The translations under genes were made by a program, and so were the position numbers. Under the pieces are notes generated by a model. The model saw only the letters and a program-made list of their open reading frames with translations. It ran no database searches and was not told the origin of the DNA. This document shows positions 8,624 to 17,290 of a stretch of DNA of 64,000 bases, in pieces; the stretch's first letter is position 1; each line of letters opens with the position of its first letter. Source of the DNA: a virus. The stretch spans positions 54,292 to 118,291 of the IMG/VR virus record IMGVR_UViG_3300022752_002834. One strand, 5' to 3'.

Positions 8624-9643
8624 TTAACCCCTTATTTGTGATAATACATTCTTCTTGATTTGCTCAATAGACATTTCGCCAATGTCTTTATGATTTAATT
8701 TTGGGAAACTAAGCTTATAGAATCTTCCCAATTGTCTTTGTAGCTGTATCTTGGATTCTCGTCCAGCTTGATCGTTGTCCGTTAAAATAATTATATGAGT
8801 CAGAGGCAGTTGTTGCAACTTGGATTGTTGCTCTTTGGTTAAAGTCTTACCAAATATTCCAACCGCGTTATATATTCCAGCCTCATACAATTTCCATAAA
8901 TCTCCCTGTCCTTCTACTATAAAAACAGAATTGGACTGATGTATGTATGGTAATGCTCTATGTATGTTGTAAAAATGGAATCGTTTGTCGAACCCTTTGG
9001 GATAAATAAGAAACTTGGGTATCTTATACTCTTTTATTGATCTACCAATGTATCCTATGATCTGTCCACACTCACTATGAATAGGGATAACCGACCTGTC
9101 ATATAGCTTACATGTCTTGTCTAAACAATCGCCAACGCCAAAATGTTCTAGAGTTTTTTTCTTGAATCCACGATTTAAGAAGTATTTTGATGGTATATCA
9201 AGAGATAATTCTACATCAACGCTGTTTATTGTGGGTTTCGTTGCCGTTTCTTTCAAAAGATCTATAAGCTCCTCAAAATCGCTTTTTTCTTCTTGAGGCT
9301 CTATTGTCGTTGCGGCATTTTGCTCATCAATATTAAGATTGAACTCTTTTCTGATCCATCCCAAAACATCGCCAAAACCAACGTCTTCGCCTTTCTCGTT
9401 CGATAAAGCACCAGATATTAGTCCAAATATATCATTCTTATGATTATTCTGACATTCTCTAGTCCAGCATTTCCATATGCCTCTATTCTTAGAAAATGAG
9501 AACGCTCTTGGATTATCACTTGATTCATGTACTGGGCAAGTGGAGTAGATGTTATCTCCAAAAACTTCATACTTGATACCAAGCTTTGAAAGAACATCTT
9601 CTATTCTATTGTTCAGTACTTTTTTAATCTGTAACAAGTTCAT
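8624..9643 (-). CDS. dnaG: DNA primase (DnaG-like)
   Basis: 339 residues. An N-terminal CHC2 zinc finger (CPVHESS...WKCWTREC, ~36-64), then the RNA polymerase domain with YFLNRGFKKKTLEHFGVG and IGYIGRSI, and the TOPRIM domain with VFIVEGQGDLWKLYEAG and ILTDNDQAGR. It lacks a helicase-interaction C-terminal domain and is about half the length of bacterial DnaG, as usual in phages. Its start overlaps the end of the helicase gene by 20 bases. It lays RNA primers for lagging-strand synthesis. Confidence 0.95.
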   Translation of the reverse strand: MNLLQIKKVLNNRIEDVLSKLGIKYEVFGDNIYSTCPVHESSDNPRAFSFSKNRGIWKCWTRECQNNHKNDIFGLISGALSNEKGEDVGFGDVLGWIRKEFNLNIDEQNAATTIEPQEEKSDFEELIDLLKETATKPTINSVDVELSLDIPSKYFLNRGFKKKTLEHFGVGDCLDKTCKLYDRSVIPIHSECGQIIGYIGRSIKEYKIPKFLIYPKGFDKRFHFYNIHRALPYIHQSNSVFIVEGQGDLWKLYEAGIYNAVGIFGKTLTKEQQSKLQQLPLTHIIILTDNDQAGRESKIQLQRQLGRFYKLSFPKLNHKDIGEMSIEQIKKNVLSQIRG

Positions 9644-11096
9644 TGTTTATTGCGTCTTGTATTCTTACCTTTACAATTCCTTCGTCATTAACCAATCCAG
9701 TATCACCCACTGGTTGATTCTTAAATTCATTTCTGGTCTTAAGCTCTTTTAGCTTTGCGTGTGAACCCTGCATAACCATATTTATGTAGTCGCCGTCATC
9801 TAATCCGCCACCATGCCTTGAAACAATTGGCACAAGTTTTCTATTACCAGCATTGGGACCGTCTTCTGCTAATTCTTCTGGGGATTTAATCTTAAAGATA
9901 CTGAAAGATGTACATAGCCAAATTAATCTATCTGAGCCAGAAACAGCATCCGTACTTTCCTTAGTTATACCATCACGATTTAGCTGCACGAAAGACAAAC
10001 ATGGAATATCTAGCTTAACACACAAGTTATGTAAAGATGTGATTTGAAAACCTAACGCTTGGTATTCCTGTATATTATTTGTTATAGAGCTTGAGGACAT
10101 TAGCTTGAGATAGTCATAAATAATCACACAGTTATTTGTTCTTCCTTGATCGTCCATCCTAACTTCTTGTACAACCCATCGCTTGATCAAATTAAGTATT
10201 TGGTCAAATGGGCGACCGGCAACGCTAACATAACTGTATGGTATAGACTCTAATTGCTTAACAGCATCCATTATCTTTTGATATTTGTCTTCATCGTCAA
10301 CAAATTTACCGGTTGCTATTTCATTAATGGGAACACCGCTTATGTTTGATAGCAAACGATTTAGATGGTCTTCTTTACTCATCTCCGTATCCAGCATCAA
10401 TACTGGAATATTTTTAAGAGCAACGTTGAGAGCCACATTATCAGCAAACACTGATTTACCAACTTTTGGTCTTGCTGACACAAGATCCACGCATTTACGA
10501 CGCAAACCACCACCAATTGCTTCGTCATATTTATTGAAGCCCGTGGGAATTCCTATGATGTCGCACTTATTATCCTTAAGAAAATCGACATATTGTTCTA
10601 TGCCCTTACCGATTTTCTCTGGAACATCGCCGCCATCGTCTTCTCTTAGAAAGTCTGTTACCGGATTTTCTAGTATTTGTATAATGTCATTAATAGACTC
10701 TGATCCAGAGATGCCATCTATATCTTTATGTATTTTCTCTGTGAGTTTTTTTATCTTGCGAGCAAACTCAAACTTCTTGATCTGCAAACCAAAATTGAAA
10801 ACATTGTCTTTCTCAACTGGGAAATCAAAAAGAGATTTTATGTATTTTATTTCTTGCGGTGTATTTATCGCTTCCGAAAGATTGAGCCTTGATGCAATAG
10901 AGAGTATGGATGGTATATCAACCTTTTGATCGTTTTTTACTATTTCTTCTATGCATCTAAATATAACTTGGTTATTATGATGACCAAAGCTATCAATAGT
11001 AATAAAATCCGATATAGATACGTAACCGTCTATACCGTGCTGCAACAATCCAGCAAGTACTGCTCTTTCGGACCCAATATCAGATAGTTTTTCCAT
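9624..11096 (-). CDS. dnaB: Replicative DNA helicase (DnaB-like)
   Basis: 490 residues. DnaB N-terminal domain (SERAVLAGLLQH) then the RecA-like C-terminal ATPase: IPTGFNKYDEAIGGGLRR, Walker A ARPKVGKS (~208-215), DTEMSKEDHLNRLLS, and the C-terminal IVSRHGG region. It unwinds the fork 5'-3' and pairs with the overlapping primase. The neighbouring small genes 11098..11493 and 11490..11969 occupy the usual place of loader or mediator genes. Confidence 0.95.
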   Translation of the reverse strand: MEKLSDIGSERAVLAGLLQHGIDGYVSISDFITIDSFGHHNNQVIFRCIEEIVKNDQKVDIPSILSIASRLNLSEAINTPQEIKYIKSLFDFPVEKDNVFNFGLQIKKFEFARKIKKLTEKIHKDIDGISGSESINDIIQILENPVTDFLREDDGGDVPEKIGKGIEQYVDFLKDNKCDIIGIPTGFNKYDEAIGGGLRRKCVDLVSARPKVGKSVFADNVALNVALKNIPVLMLDTEMSKEDHLNRLLSNISGVPINEIATGKFVDDEDKYQKIMDAVKQLESIPYSYVSVAGRPFDQILNLIKRWVVQEVRMDDQGRTNNCVIIYDYLKLMSSSSITNNIQEYQALGFQITSLHNLCVKLDIPCLSFVQLNRDGITKESTDAVSGSDRLIWLCTSFSIFKIKSPEELAEDGPNAGNRKLVPIVSRHGGGLDDGDYINMVMQGSHAKLKELKTRNEFKNQPVGDTGLVNDEGIVKVRIQDAINNELVTD

Positions 11097-11097
11097 A

Positions 11098-11493
11098 TTA
11101 TCGACCTATGCACCTACTGCAACGATGATATTCCCCATATACATATTTGGGATCGGTTTTAAAAGATCTTCCACACACACTACATTCAACATCCATCTTC
11201 TTGTTTGGCTCTCTGCTTCGTGGCGTTCTAGCCCCATATTTTGTTTCAATATGTCTATCTTCGCCCTCGTCAACCCACTCATTCTTTCTGGCCTTCACCG
11301 GTTCTCTCCTCTTATTGTTTTTATTACCTTTTATGGAACTAACCCTAAAATCTTCTGTGATTTGATTTTTAGTTTCTTGTTTTACTTCTTCTGGAATATC
11401 CTTTAATGTTGTTTCGCCATTTTGCATAAGTGCTTCTAACAAAGCCTTCTTTTGGCTATCATTTAAGGTGTCGATAAAATCTTTCATACTCAT
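11098..11493 (-). CDS. Zinc-ribbon hypothetical protein next to the helicase
   Basis: 131 residues. N-terminal helical part, a basic and charged middle, and a C-terminal zinc ribbon CSVCGRSF...YHRCSRCIGR. It is one base from the helicase gene and overlaps the coiled-coil gene by four bases. Position suggests a replication or recombination accessory role (loader or mediator), but nothing in the sequence proves it. Confidence 0.75.
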   Translation of the reverse strand: MSMKDFIDTLNDSQKKALLEALMQNGETTLKDIPEEVKQETKNQITEDFRVSSIKGNKNNKRREPVKARKNEWVDEGEDRHIETKYGARTPRSREPNKKMDVECSVCGRSFKTDPKYVYGEYHRCSRCIGR

Positions 11494-11969
11494 GTTCTCT
11501 TACCTTTCTCTAGCAAAATGTCAGCTTTTCTTTTTAGTTCATAAACTTTACCATCTAATGCCTGTAGCCTAGCCTCTGCTATTTCCCTCATATTTTCCAA
11601 AGATGCTGCATAAGAATTAGATTGAGCCAAAATATGTTTCTTAGATTCGTGTTTTGTATACTGATTGAATTCTTGCGTATGTTTTACAATAAGCTTTTCC
11701 ATCTGGTCATGACACCAGCTTAAAGCAACCTTATTCTTATTGATTTCGTCTTGAATATACGTTGCATACCCATACATTAAATAAGCAGCATCGAATAAAT
11801 CTTGTTGGGTTAATTTCTTAAGCTGATCGGATGACAAATCGGAAACTAGCAAATATTCCTCACGAAATGATGAGAATTTGGTATTGCTACTATTTATGTA
11901 GTTATTGATTGCTTCTAGGTGTTCTGATAGTTTCTCAGACGCTTTTAATTCTTTGTCTCCACTCATCAT
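11490..11969 (-). CDS. Coiled-coil protein between helicase and recombinase genes
   Basis: About 159 residues, almost entirely helical and charged, with heptad-like patterns (KLSEHLEAINNYI, EARLQALDGKVYELKRKADI). A UvsY-like recombination mediator would fit its position between RecA and DnaB, but I see no diagnostic motif. Start at one of two adjacent ATGs (11969 or 11966). Confidence 0.7.
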   Translation of the reverse strand: MMSGDKELKASEKLSEHLEAINNYINSSNTKFSSFREEYLLVSDLSSDQLKKLTQQDLFDAAYLMYGYATYIQDEINKNKVALSWCHDQMEKLIVKHTQEFNQYTKHESKKHILAQSNSYAASLENMREIAEARLQALDGKVYELKRKADILLEKGKRT

Positions 11970-12357
11970 CACTTTCTGAATATTTTAAGGTTATAAGATC
12001 AATCTCATTCAACTCACACCAAGCTATTTTATCGTCATCTCTGGCTCTGCCCTTTAAGAAGTCTGCTTTACTCTTATGAAAAAAAGCATTATATTCATAG
12101 TGCTGTTCTCCATGAACTTCTACTCCTAGTCTAATGGACGGGATGTAAAAGTCAAGATACAACACGGATTTTCTGTTTAATGCTGTGCTTCCCGGAAGCT
12201 TAACTTCTTCCAATATTCTATAACTATTATAGATTTCCTTTAATAAATTTCTAGCTCTGATATGATACTTTGATCTTTTTCTTTGATCGTTATTGAATAC
12301 ATCATAACCAGAAAGATTCCATACATACTCTTTGCCATTGATTCCGGTTACTTTCAA
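11935..12357 (-). CDS. Restriction-type endonuclease fold protein (DUF559/VSR-like)
   Basis: 140 residues. The PD-(D/E)XK-like core shows as YLDFYIPSIRLGVEVHGEQH (D, then E-x-H) followed by RARDDDKIAWCELNEIDLITL, the arrangement of DUF559/very-short-patch-type nucleases. It overlaps RecA by four bases and its downstream neighbour by about 35, so it belongs to the recombination operon. Probable structure-specific or nicking endonuclease in recombination or repair; specificity unknown. Confidence 0.78.
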   Translation of the reverse strand: MKVTGINGKEYVWNLSGYDVFNNDQRKRSKYHIRARNLLKEIYNSYRILEEVKLPGSTALNRKSVLYLDFYIPSIRLGVEVHGEQHYEYNAFFHKSKADFLKGRARDDDKIAWCELNEIDLITLKYSESDDEWRQRIKSV

Positions 12358-13457
12358 TGCAACTCCCTTATCTTTTTGTAGATAAAATCTGATACAATTG
12401 GATTACTATTTAAGAAGTCAGCGACGTTATTTACGCCTTGAAATTTAAAGAATCTTTCTATGTCATCTGGAGTCTTACCTATCTTGTTATCGTCAAGCAT
12501 CTTGGCAATATCTGGATGAGTAGGCTCATCTACAGCACATTGTATAGTATACCAAGCTCCAGCGGATTTGATCAGTCTAAATTCGCAAGCTATATGAATA
12601 ACCTCTTGAACTTCATCAACACCAATTCCATACCTTATCCATCCTTCTGCGGTGCTGTTTGGTCTTCCGCCAGCGTTAGATGTTTTAATAGACCAATTGG
12701 CTATTTGACCAACGTGCTGTCCCGTATCTTTTGGTATCTGCCACTTTCCCCTGTGTGTAATGATCATGTTCGTACCAGCTTGATATTGTAACATGTTTCC
12801 ACAATCGGCCATTTTTTGTGGAGCATATGGAGATCCGCCAGTATTAGCAATATTGTGCGTAATACAAATAAGAATAGTCTTGTTCTTCATCAACGTTCCA
12901 CTAATTCTCTTAAAAAACATGGAGAGAAGTCTTGGTAGAGCATTACGAACACCAGTTCTAACCTCGCCCTCTAACTCACATGCTGGAACCATATTAGATA
13001 GAGAATCTGCTATGATCAAACAACCGGGATCATTATTGATATAGTATTCTATGATATTCAAAAAGTCTTCTGCCGATAATACACGCTCATCGGTAGACTC
13101 AATAATCAATATGTTATCTGGTTGTAGACCCTTAATGCCATCAAAGTTTTGCTTAGATAGTCTACCTTCGGTATTGACATAAATAACACGCTTGTTCTTT
13201 TGTTGACACTTGGAAGCAAAGTGTAGGGCAGTTGTGGTTTTTCCACTCTTTGGGTCGCCCGTCATTACAACAACAGAACCCTCCCTAAGACCGCCACCAA
13301 GAGCTATATCTAAGGCTGGAGATATACCAATCACTTCTAGATTGTTTATGTTTGCTAAAACTTCTGTTCCGCTACGCACAACATCGCCATATTTTGATAC
13401 AATAGAGCTACTAACGCTATCTTCCGAAAATTTTGCAACCTTTTTTACTTTACTCAT
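12354..13457 (-). CDS. recA: RecA/UvsX-type recombinase
   Basis: 367 residues. Walker A GDPKSGKT (~67-74), Walker B CLIIADSLS (~145), the MAW-like and L2 region (TGGSPYAPQKMADCGNML), and NAGGRPNS. It catalyses homologous strand exchange and recombination-dependent replication. It overlaps genes on both sides by four bases. Ribosome binding site AGGAAAC before the ATG. Confidence 0.95.
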   Translation of the reverse strand: MSKVKKVAKFSEDSVSSSIVSKYGDVVRSGTEVLANINNLEVIGISPALDIALGGGLREGSVVVMTGDPKSGKTTTALHFASKCQQKNKRVIYVNTEGRLSKQNFDGIKGLQPDNILIIESTDERVLSAEDFLNIIEYYINNDPGCLIIADSLSNMVPACELEGEVRTGVRNALPRLLSMFFKRISGTLMKNKTILICITHNIANTGGSPYAPQKMADCGNMLQYQAGTNMIITHRGKWQIPKDTGQHVGQIANWSIKTSNAGGRPNSTAEGWIRYGIGVDEVQEVIHIACEFRLIKSAGAWYTIQCAVDEPTHPDIAKMLDDNKIGKTPDDIERFFKFQGVNNVADFLNSNPIVSDFIYKKIRELH

Positions 13458-13963
13458 AGTTTCCTCAGTTGGTTCATCGATGTCTTTTTTGTATTATACC
13501 CTTGAGTCGATCTTGTTTCAACATGCTTGACTTCTTGTTCAACGTCAAGATTTATCTCTACTTTGTTTGACTTATCATCTATAAGCTTTTGGTGTTTTGC
13601 TATTACTTTTTCTGCTAATGGATTAACTTTATAGCCTCTACCATTTTGGATTCCAATAACTAGCAGACTATCGAAATCTTTGGATTTGATGGCGGATAGA
13701 ATAGCTTCTTCGCTGTATTTCTTTTTTAATTGAACAGCCGCACCATATTGTTTCTTCCAAAGCCAATGCAGTGGATCGCCCTTTGTCCAAAATTTGTACG
13801 AAGGCTTACCTAGATTAAGCTTTTCTGATCTTCTTATCACAATAAATTCTGCAACATAAGCTTCAAATGTACAATACTCACCCGTGTGAATATGTTTATA
13901 CTTATGTGTTTCAGACCATTGCTTTTGATAGTTTTGATTAAATAGTTCTGGTCGATTTGTCAT
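13454..13963 (-). CDS. Hypothetical protein upstream of RecA
   Basis: About 169 residues, starting MTNRPELFNQN; the open frame extends to a TTG at 13987. Notable segments are YCTFEAYVAEFIVIRR and KFWTKGDPLHWLWKKQYG. The C terminus is polar and probably disordered. It overlaps RecA by four bases. No family recognised; likely a recombination-cluster accessory. Confidence 0.75.
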   Translation of the reverse strand: MTNRPELFNQNYQKQWSETHKYKHIHTGEYCTFEAYVAEFIVIRRSEKLNLGKPSYKFWTKGDPLHWLWKKQYGAAVQLKKKYSEEAILSAIKSKDFDSLLVIGIQNGRGYKVNPLAEKVIAKHQKLIDDKSNKVEINLDVEQEVKHVETRSTQGYNTKKTSMNQLRKL

Positions 13964-14372
13964 TGTGATATATAACCGCTTCAGCAAAACATTCCTCTAT
14001 ACCATCCTCATTAGAAGAATCTTCAATTAATTCTGGAGTAATCCAAATTTGTTTCTTAACCTTATCGCCATGTATTTTACCGATAGTAAAACTGTGTCTT
14101 GTGTTTTCTCCCATTACCCCAACAAGAGATTTAACCAAGTATACACCATCGCAATCGGTCGTGTCAACCTCTATAGAGTGCGACCTATACTGTAGACCGA
14201 TTTTGTTAACATTCAATTTTTGAGATTCGCAAATATTTTTTATTTCGAACCAATCCTTGTAGGTTGTTAGATAGTATTCGTTGTTATTAGATAAGATTGC
14301 TCTTATCCAAATATTATACTTGTCTTTTCTATATTCTTGAAGCCATGCTTCGTATGATGATATGAGCGACAT
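13938..14372 (-). CDS. Hypothetical protein
   Basis: About 144 residues starting MSLISSYEAWLQEY; its ATG shares one base with the stop of the preceding gene (TAATG). The pattern IGLQYRSHSIEVD...GVYLVKSLVG..TRHSFTIGKIHGDKV suggests a mixed beta fold. No family recognised. Confidence 0.72.
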   Translation of the reverse strand: MSLISSYEAWLQEYRKDKYNIWIRAILSNNNEYYLTTYKDWFEIKNICESQKLNVNKIGLQYRSHSIEVDTTDCDGVYLVKSLVGVMGENTRHSFTIGKIHGDKVKKQIWITPELIEDSSNEDGIEECFAEAVIYHNDKSTRTI

Positions 14373-14680
14373 TATTCTTCTTTTCTTACAACTGTTACGC
14401 AATTTTGTTTGCTTGCTGGAACTCTTGCTTTTCTTGAGGCATCACCTAGTGTTGATGCATTTTCTGTCATAACCACAGAGCCTTTATGTTTAGCAAATTG
14501 TTCTCCAGCGGTTAATTGCTTTGGAGCATTTTCTTTTTGTGCTTTTGTGTAACACTTTTCTATAGACTTAACTGGTCTATCTAGATCGGAAGCGATTTCG
14601 TCTATGTCTTTTCCGGTCTTTGCGTGTTCTGCAACATAAAATAATTCAGCCTTACTCAACGGTCCTCTTTTACTAGCCAT
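14372..14680 (-). CDS. Small HTH-like protein
   Basis: 102 residues. KAELFYVAEHAKTGKDIDEI followed by ASDLDRPVKSIEKCYTKAQ has the look of a Myb/HTH-type DNA-binding segment; the C terminus is basic. Coupled by overlap to genes on both sides. Possible DNA-binding or regulatory protein. Confidence 0.68.
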   Translation of the reverse strand: MASKRGPLSKAELFYVAEHAKTGKDIDEIASDLDRPVKSIEKCYTKAQKENAPKQLTAGEQFAKHKGSVVMTENASTLGDASRKARVPASKQNCVTVVRKEE

Positions 14681-15011
14681 CTATATAGCTCCTATTAGTT
14701 TTAGTCAAAAATATTCTATTTCTGGTTAAAAGATAATTGTTATAGTTCTCAAATGTTGTGCCTGACACTGGTTTTAATTCTGTTCTATTCCAAATTTCTC
14801 TACCAGCTTCTGGACCAAATGGATCTAGTGGCACACTGTTAAATATTCTAACAAAGTACTTGTTTTGAATTTTGCCATTACCTAAGTTTATACTTAGTGA
14901 CTTTGAATATACTTTTTCTTGTTTTCCATCTGTCATTTCTCCGCGAATATTAAAAAACGCTTCTGTTGTTTCTTTGGTAATTTTTTGATCGTGAGAGTCT
15001 ATAAATTTCAT
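14673..15011 (-). CDS. Hypothetical protein
   Basis: 112 residues, beta-rich (KVYSKSLSINLGNGKIQNKY, YFVRIFNSVPLDPFGPE). Overlaps both neighbours by a few bases. No family recognised. Confidence 0.7.
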   Translation of the reverse strand: MKFIDSHDQKITKETTEAFFNIRGEMTDGKQEKVYSKSLSINLGNGKIQNKYFVRIFNSVPLDPFGPEAGREIWNRTELKPVSGTTFENYNNYLLTRNRIFLTKTNRSYIDG

Positions 15012-15364
15012 GTTTCACCAGTAATGATGTATTTCTTTTTTTGTTCCGGGGTCATTTTATTTATCTGTTTGCGTGATGCTTTACCTAGAGATGATAATGG
15101 GGATTCTGAATCTTGTGCTTTTTGTTTCATATCACTTTCTACTTCTGATCTTTTATAATGCCCCATATTCTTCCAGTTTTTATCAGCCAATTGTCCAATA
15201 GTTTTGGCTTCTTTTACAAATGTTCCAAGCCCACCATATATTACTCTAACGAGCGACTCTTGACTACATGATGGGCATTTGGTTAATGCTTCTTCGCTAA
15301 ATGACTGATATACATCGTTTAGCTCATTTTCACAACTATCACACTTATAATCATAAGTTGGCAT
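15008..15364 (-). CDS. FmdB-family zinc-ribbon protein
   Basis: 118 residues. The N terminus MPTYDYKCDSCENE..., then TKCPSCSQESLVRVIYGG, is the FmdB-type single zinc ribbon (CxxC..CxxC). The C-terminal half is polar and lysine-rich. These proteins are often encoded in phages near replication genes and are called putative regulators; the molecular role is unknown. Confidence 0.82.
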   Translation of the reverse strand: MPTYDYKCDSCENELNDVYQSFSEEALTKCPSCSQESLVRVIYGGLGTFVKEAKTIGQLADKNWKNMGHYKRSEVESDMKQKAQDSESPLSSLGKASRKQINKMTPEQKKKYIITGET

Positions 15365-15365
15365 T

Positions 15366-16055
15366 CTATTCCTCTAACGCGTGTAAAATCGCTCCTAATA
15401 TACCATTTCTTTGAATATCACTGTATTCAAGTTTGCACAATCCAACGCCATTGATATTATTTAATTTTTCAAGACAATAAGACAATCCGCTATCTCTATA
15501 GAGATCCGTTTGCTTTGTGTCACCATTGATAATTACTTTTGAGTTTTCGCCCATTCTTGTTAAGAACATTTTTATTTGTTCAAATGTACAGTTTTGAGCC
15601 TCATCCAATATCATATACGCATTATGAAAAGTTGACCCACGCATTGTTTCAAGTGGTTCAAATCTTATTCTTCTGGTGTTATAATATAAACCAAATTTAT
15701 CTCTTCCAAGGAAGTACTTTAGATTTTCTTCCATTGGCTGGAGGTATGGCTTTATCTTATCGTTTAATTCTCCGGGTAAAGAGCCGATGTCTCTGCCGGT
15801 GCAAACAAGTGGCCTCGTTACTATTATACTCTCAATCTTATCTTTTTCCAAATGTTCGGAAGCTATGCCAGCAACTATAAAAGATTTGCCAGTTCCAGAC
15901 GGTCCTGTACAGAACGTAATATCATTCTCAATTATTGATCTAATATAGGTTTTTTGATTTTCTGTTTTGGCTACTAATACGTTGTTTTCTTTTACTTTTT
16001 TCTTTTTATTTTTGCGAGAATATGGGTTGTTCGAATCGCTCTGTTGAATTGCCAT
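15366..16055 (-). CDS. phoH: PhoH-like ATPase
   Basis: About 229 residues from MAIQQ (GGAG seven bases upstream). Walker A TGPSGTGKSF, IIVTRPLV, LPGELNDKIKPYLQPM, Walker B AYMILDEAQNCT and the KVIINGDTKQTDL motif define the PhoH family, an ATPase of the RNA-helicase type common in aquatic phages. It follows an HNH gene with which it overlaps by 50 bases. Confidence 0.93.
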   Translation of the reverse strand: MAIQQSDSNNPYSRKNKKKKVKENNVLVAKTENQKTYIRSIIENDITFCTGPSGTGKSFIVAGIASEHLEKDKIESIIVTRPLVCTGRDIGSLPGELNDKIKPYLQPMEENLKYFLGRDKFGLYYNTRRIRFEPLETMRGSTFHNAYMILDEAQNCTFEQIKMFLTRMGENSKVIINGDTKQTDLYRDSGLSYCLEKLNNINGVGLCKLEYSDIQRNGILGAILHALEE

Positions 16056-16776
16056 ATGGTTCTCCATTATACGGAGGGGTTTTGTTTTTATACCACCAGT
16101 CTATAGATCTTATTGCGTCCTCAAACGACTGTAAATTTAGTGACTGTTTGAAGGAATTGATCCCGAAAGCACACCATACAACATTCCCCTTCACATATCC
16201 ATTTATCGGTTCGATTCTGTCCAAAGACGGACCATCCCACGATTGAAATCCATCTTGTTTCATAGAATTGTTCATAGGTATATTGGAATAAAAACATCGC
16301 CCACTTTGGCTATTCCATAGATTGATTAGATATTCAGAATCTAGATCAAAATTTATACCATTTTTTTCTGCTCTAGATTTAATTGTGCCAATGCGTCTTT
16401 TAATATAAAACTCAATATCACCATTTTCAATAGCATGTTTAAATCTAAGTGATCTGGATCTGGAACATTTTATAACAGCTTGTTCTTTATTGTAACATTC
16501 TTTACATAGCTTGGAAACGCCTCCAGACATTTTTCGACTTTTATTGAAAAAACTTAAGTCTTTCCATTGTTCACACTTATAACATCTCTTTGTATTTCCA
16601 TCTATTATTGGACATTTATGATTAGCATTTGCGTTTCTTCGTTCTCTATGAACGTTTGTGTGACAGTTATCGCATGTTACAACAATCTTTGAGTGAGATC
16701 CATTAGGTAAATCTGAAATATTATATCCAAATGTTGCAAATGTCAATTCTTCATTTATTGTGACTTTAGATAACAT
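16006..16776 (-). CDS. HNH homing-type endonuclease
   Basis: About 256 residues from MLSKVTINEE (GGAG before ATG 16776). Two zinc-binding pairs (CDNCHTN, CYKCEQW..CKECYN), then CFYSNIPM and the HNH core SLDRIEPINGYVKGNVVWC. It overlaps the start of phoH, a typical position for a freestanding mobile endonuclease that cuts in a neighbouring conserved gene. Confidence 0.85.
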   Translation of the reverse strand: MLSKVTINEELTFATFGYNISDLPNGSHSKIVVTCDNCHTNVHRERRNANANHKCPIIDGNTKRCYKCEQWKDLSFFNKSRKMSGGVSKLCKECYNKEQAVIKCSRSRSLRFKHAIENGDIEFYIKRRIGTIKSRAEKNGINFDLDSEYLINLWNSQSGRCFYSNIPMNNSMKQDGFQSWDGPSLDRIEPINGYVKGNVVWCAFGINSFKQSLNLQSFEDAIRSIDWWYKNKTPPYNGEPYGNSTERFEQPIFSQK

Positions 16777-16840
16777 ATTCATCTCCATACTGTGTTAGTA
16801 TATTATATACTATTATACACATTAACTGGAAAAATGGTAT

Positions 16841-17290
16841 TTAGATTCCAGAGCTACCAAAGCCTTTATCTCCTCGTTGCGAGGAACCTAACGTTTCATG
16901 GACCTCCATAGTGACGCGAGGAACCTCTTGGAATATAATCTGAGCGATTCTATCCCCGGTAGATATACTAACATTTTCTTCCGAAGTGTTGTATAAGCAC
17001 ACCATTATCTCTCCTCTATAACCGCTATCCACTACTCCAGCTAAAATATCTATGCCGTGTTTAACAGATAGGCCCGATCTAGGCCAAATTAAACCAGCAA
17101 ATTGTTCTGGCATTTGTATTGCTATCCCAGTTCTGACAGTCTTGCGTTGTTTTGATGGTACTATGGTGTCGATGGCGGAATATAGATCCCAGCCAGCATC
17201 ATTAGTATTTGCTCTCGTTGGAGTTTTTGCCATAGAATCAAGAAGTTGAATCCTTATTATATCATAATCAAAAAAATCATCAACAATCAT
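16841..17290 (-). CDS. dut: dUTPase
   Basis: 149 residues with all five trimeric dUTPase motifs: DAGWDLYS (~31), PRSGLSVKHGID (~70), GVVDSGYRGEI (~85), GDRIAQIIF (~112) and RGDKGFGSSG (~139). Hydrolyses dUTP to dUMP, preventing uracil incorporation and feeding ThyX. Overlaps nrdB by four bases, giving an nrdA-HNH-nrdB-dut operon. Confidence 0.96.
   Translation of the reverse strand: MIVDDFFDYDIIRIQLLDSMAKTPTRANTNDAGWDLYSAIDTIVPSKQRKTVRTGIAIQMPEQFAGLIWPRSGLSVKHGIDILAGVVDSGYRGEIMVCLYNTSEENVSISTGDRIAQIIFQEVPRVTMEVHETLGSSQRGDKGFGSSGI

Noticed and set aside
10285-10929. 214-codon plus-strand frame opposite dnaB
   Set aside because: Ser/Leu-rich shadow of the helicase gene.
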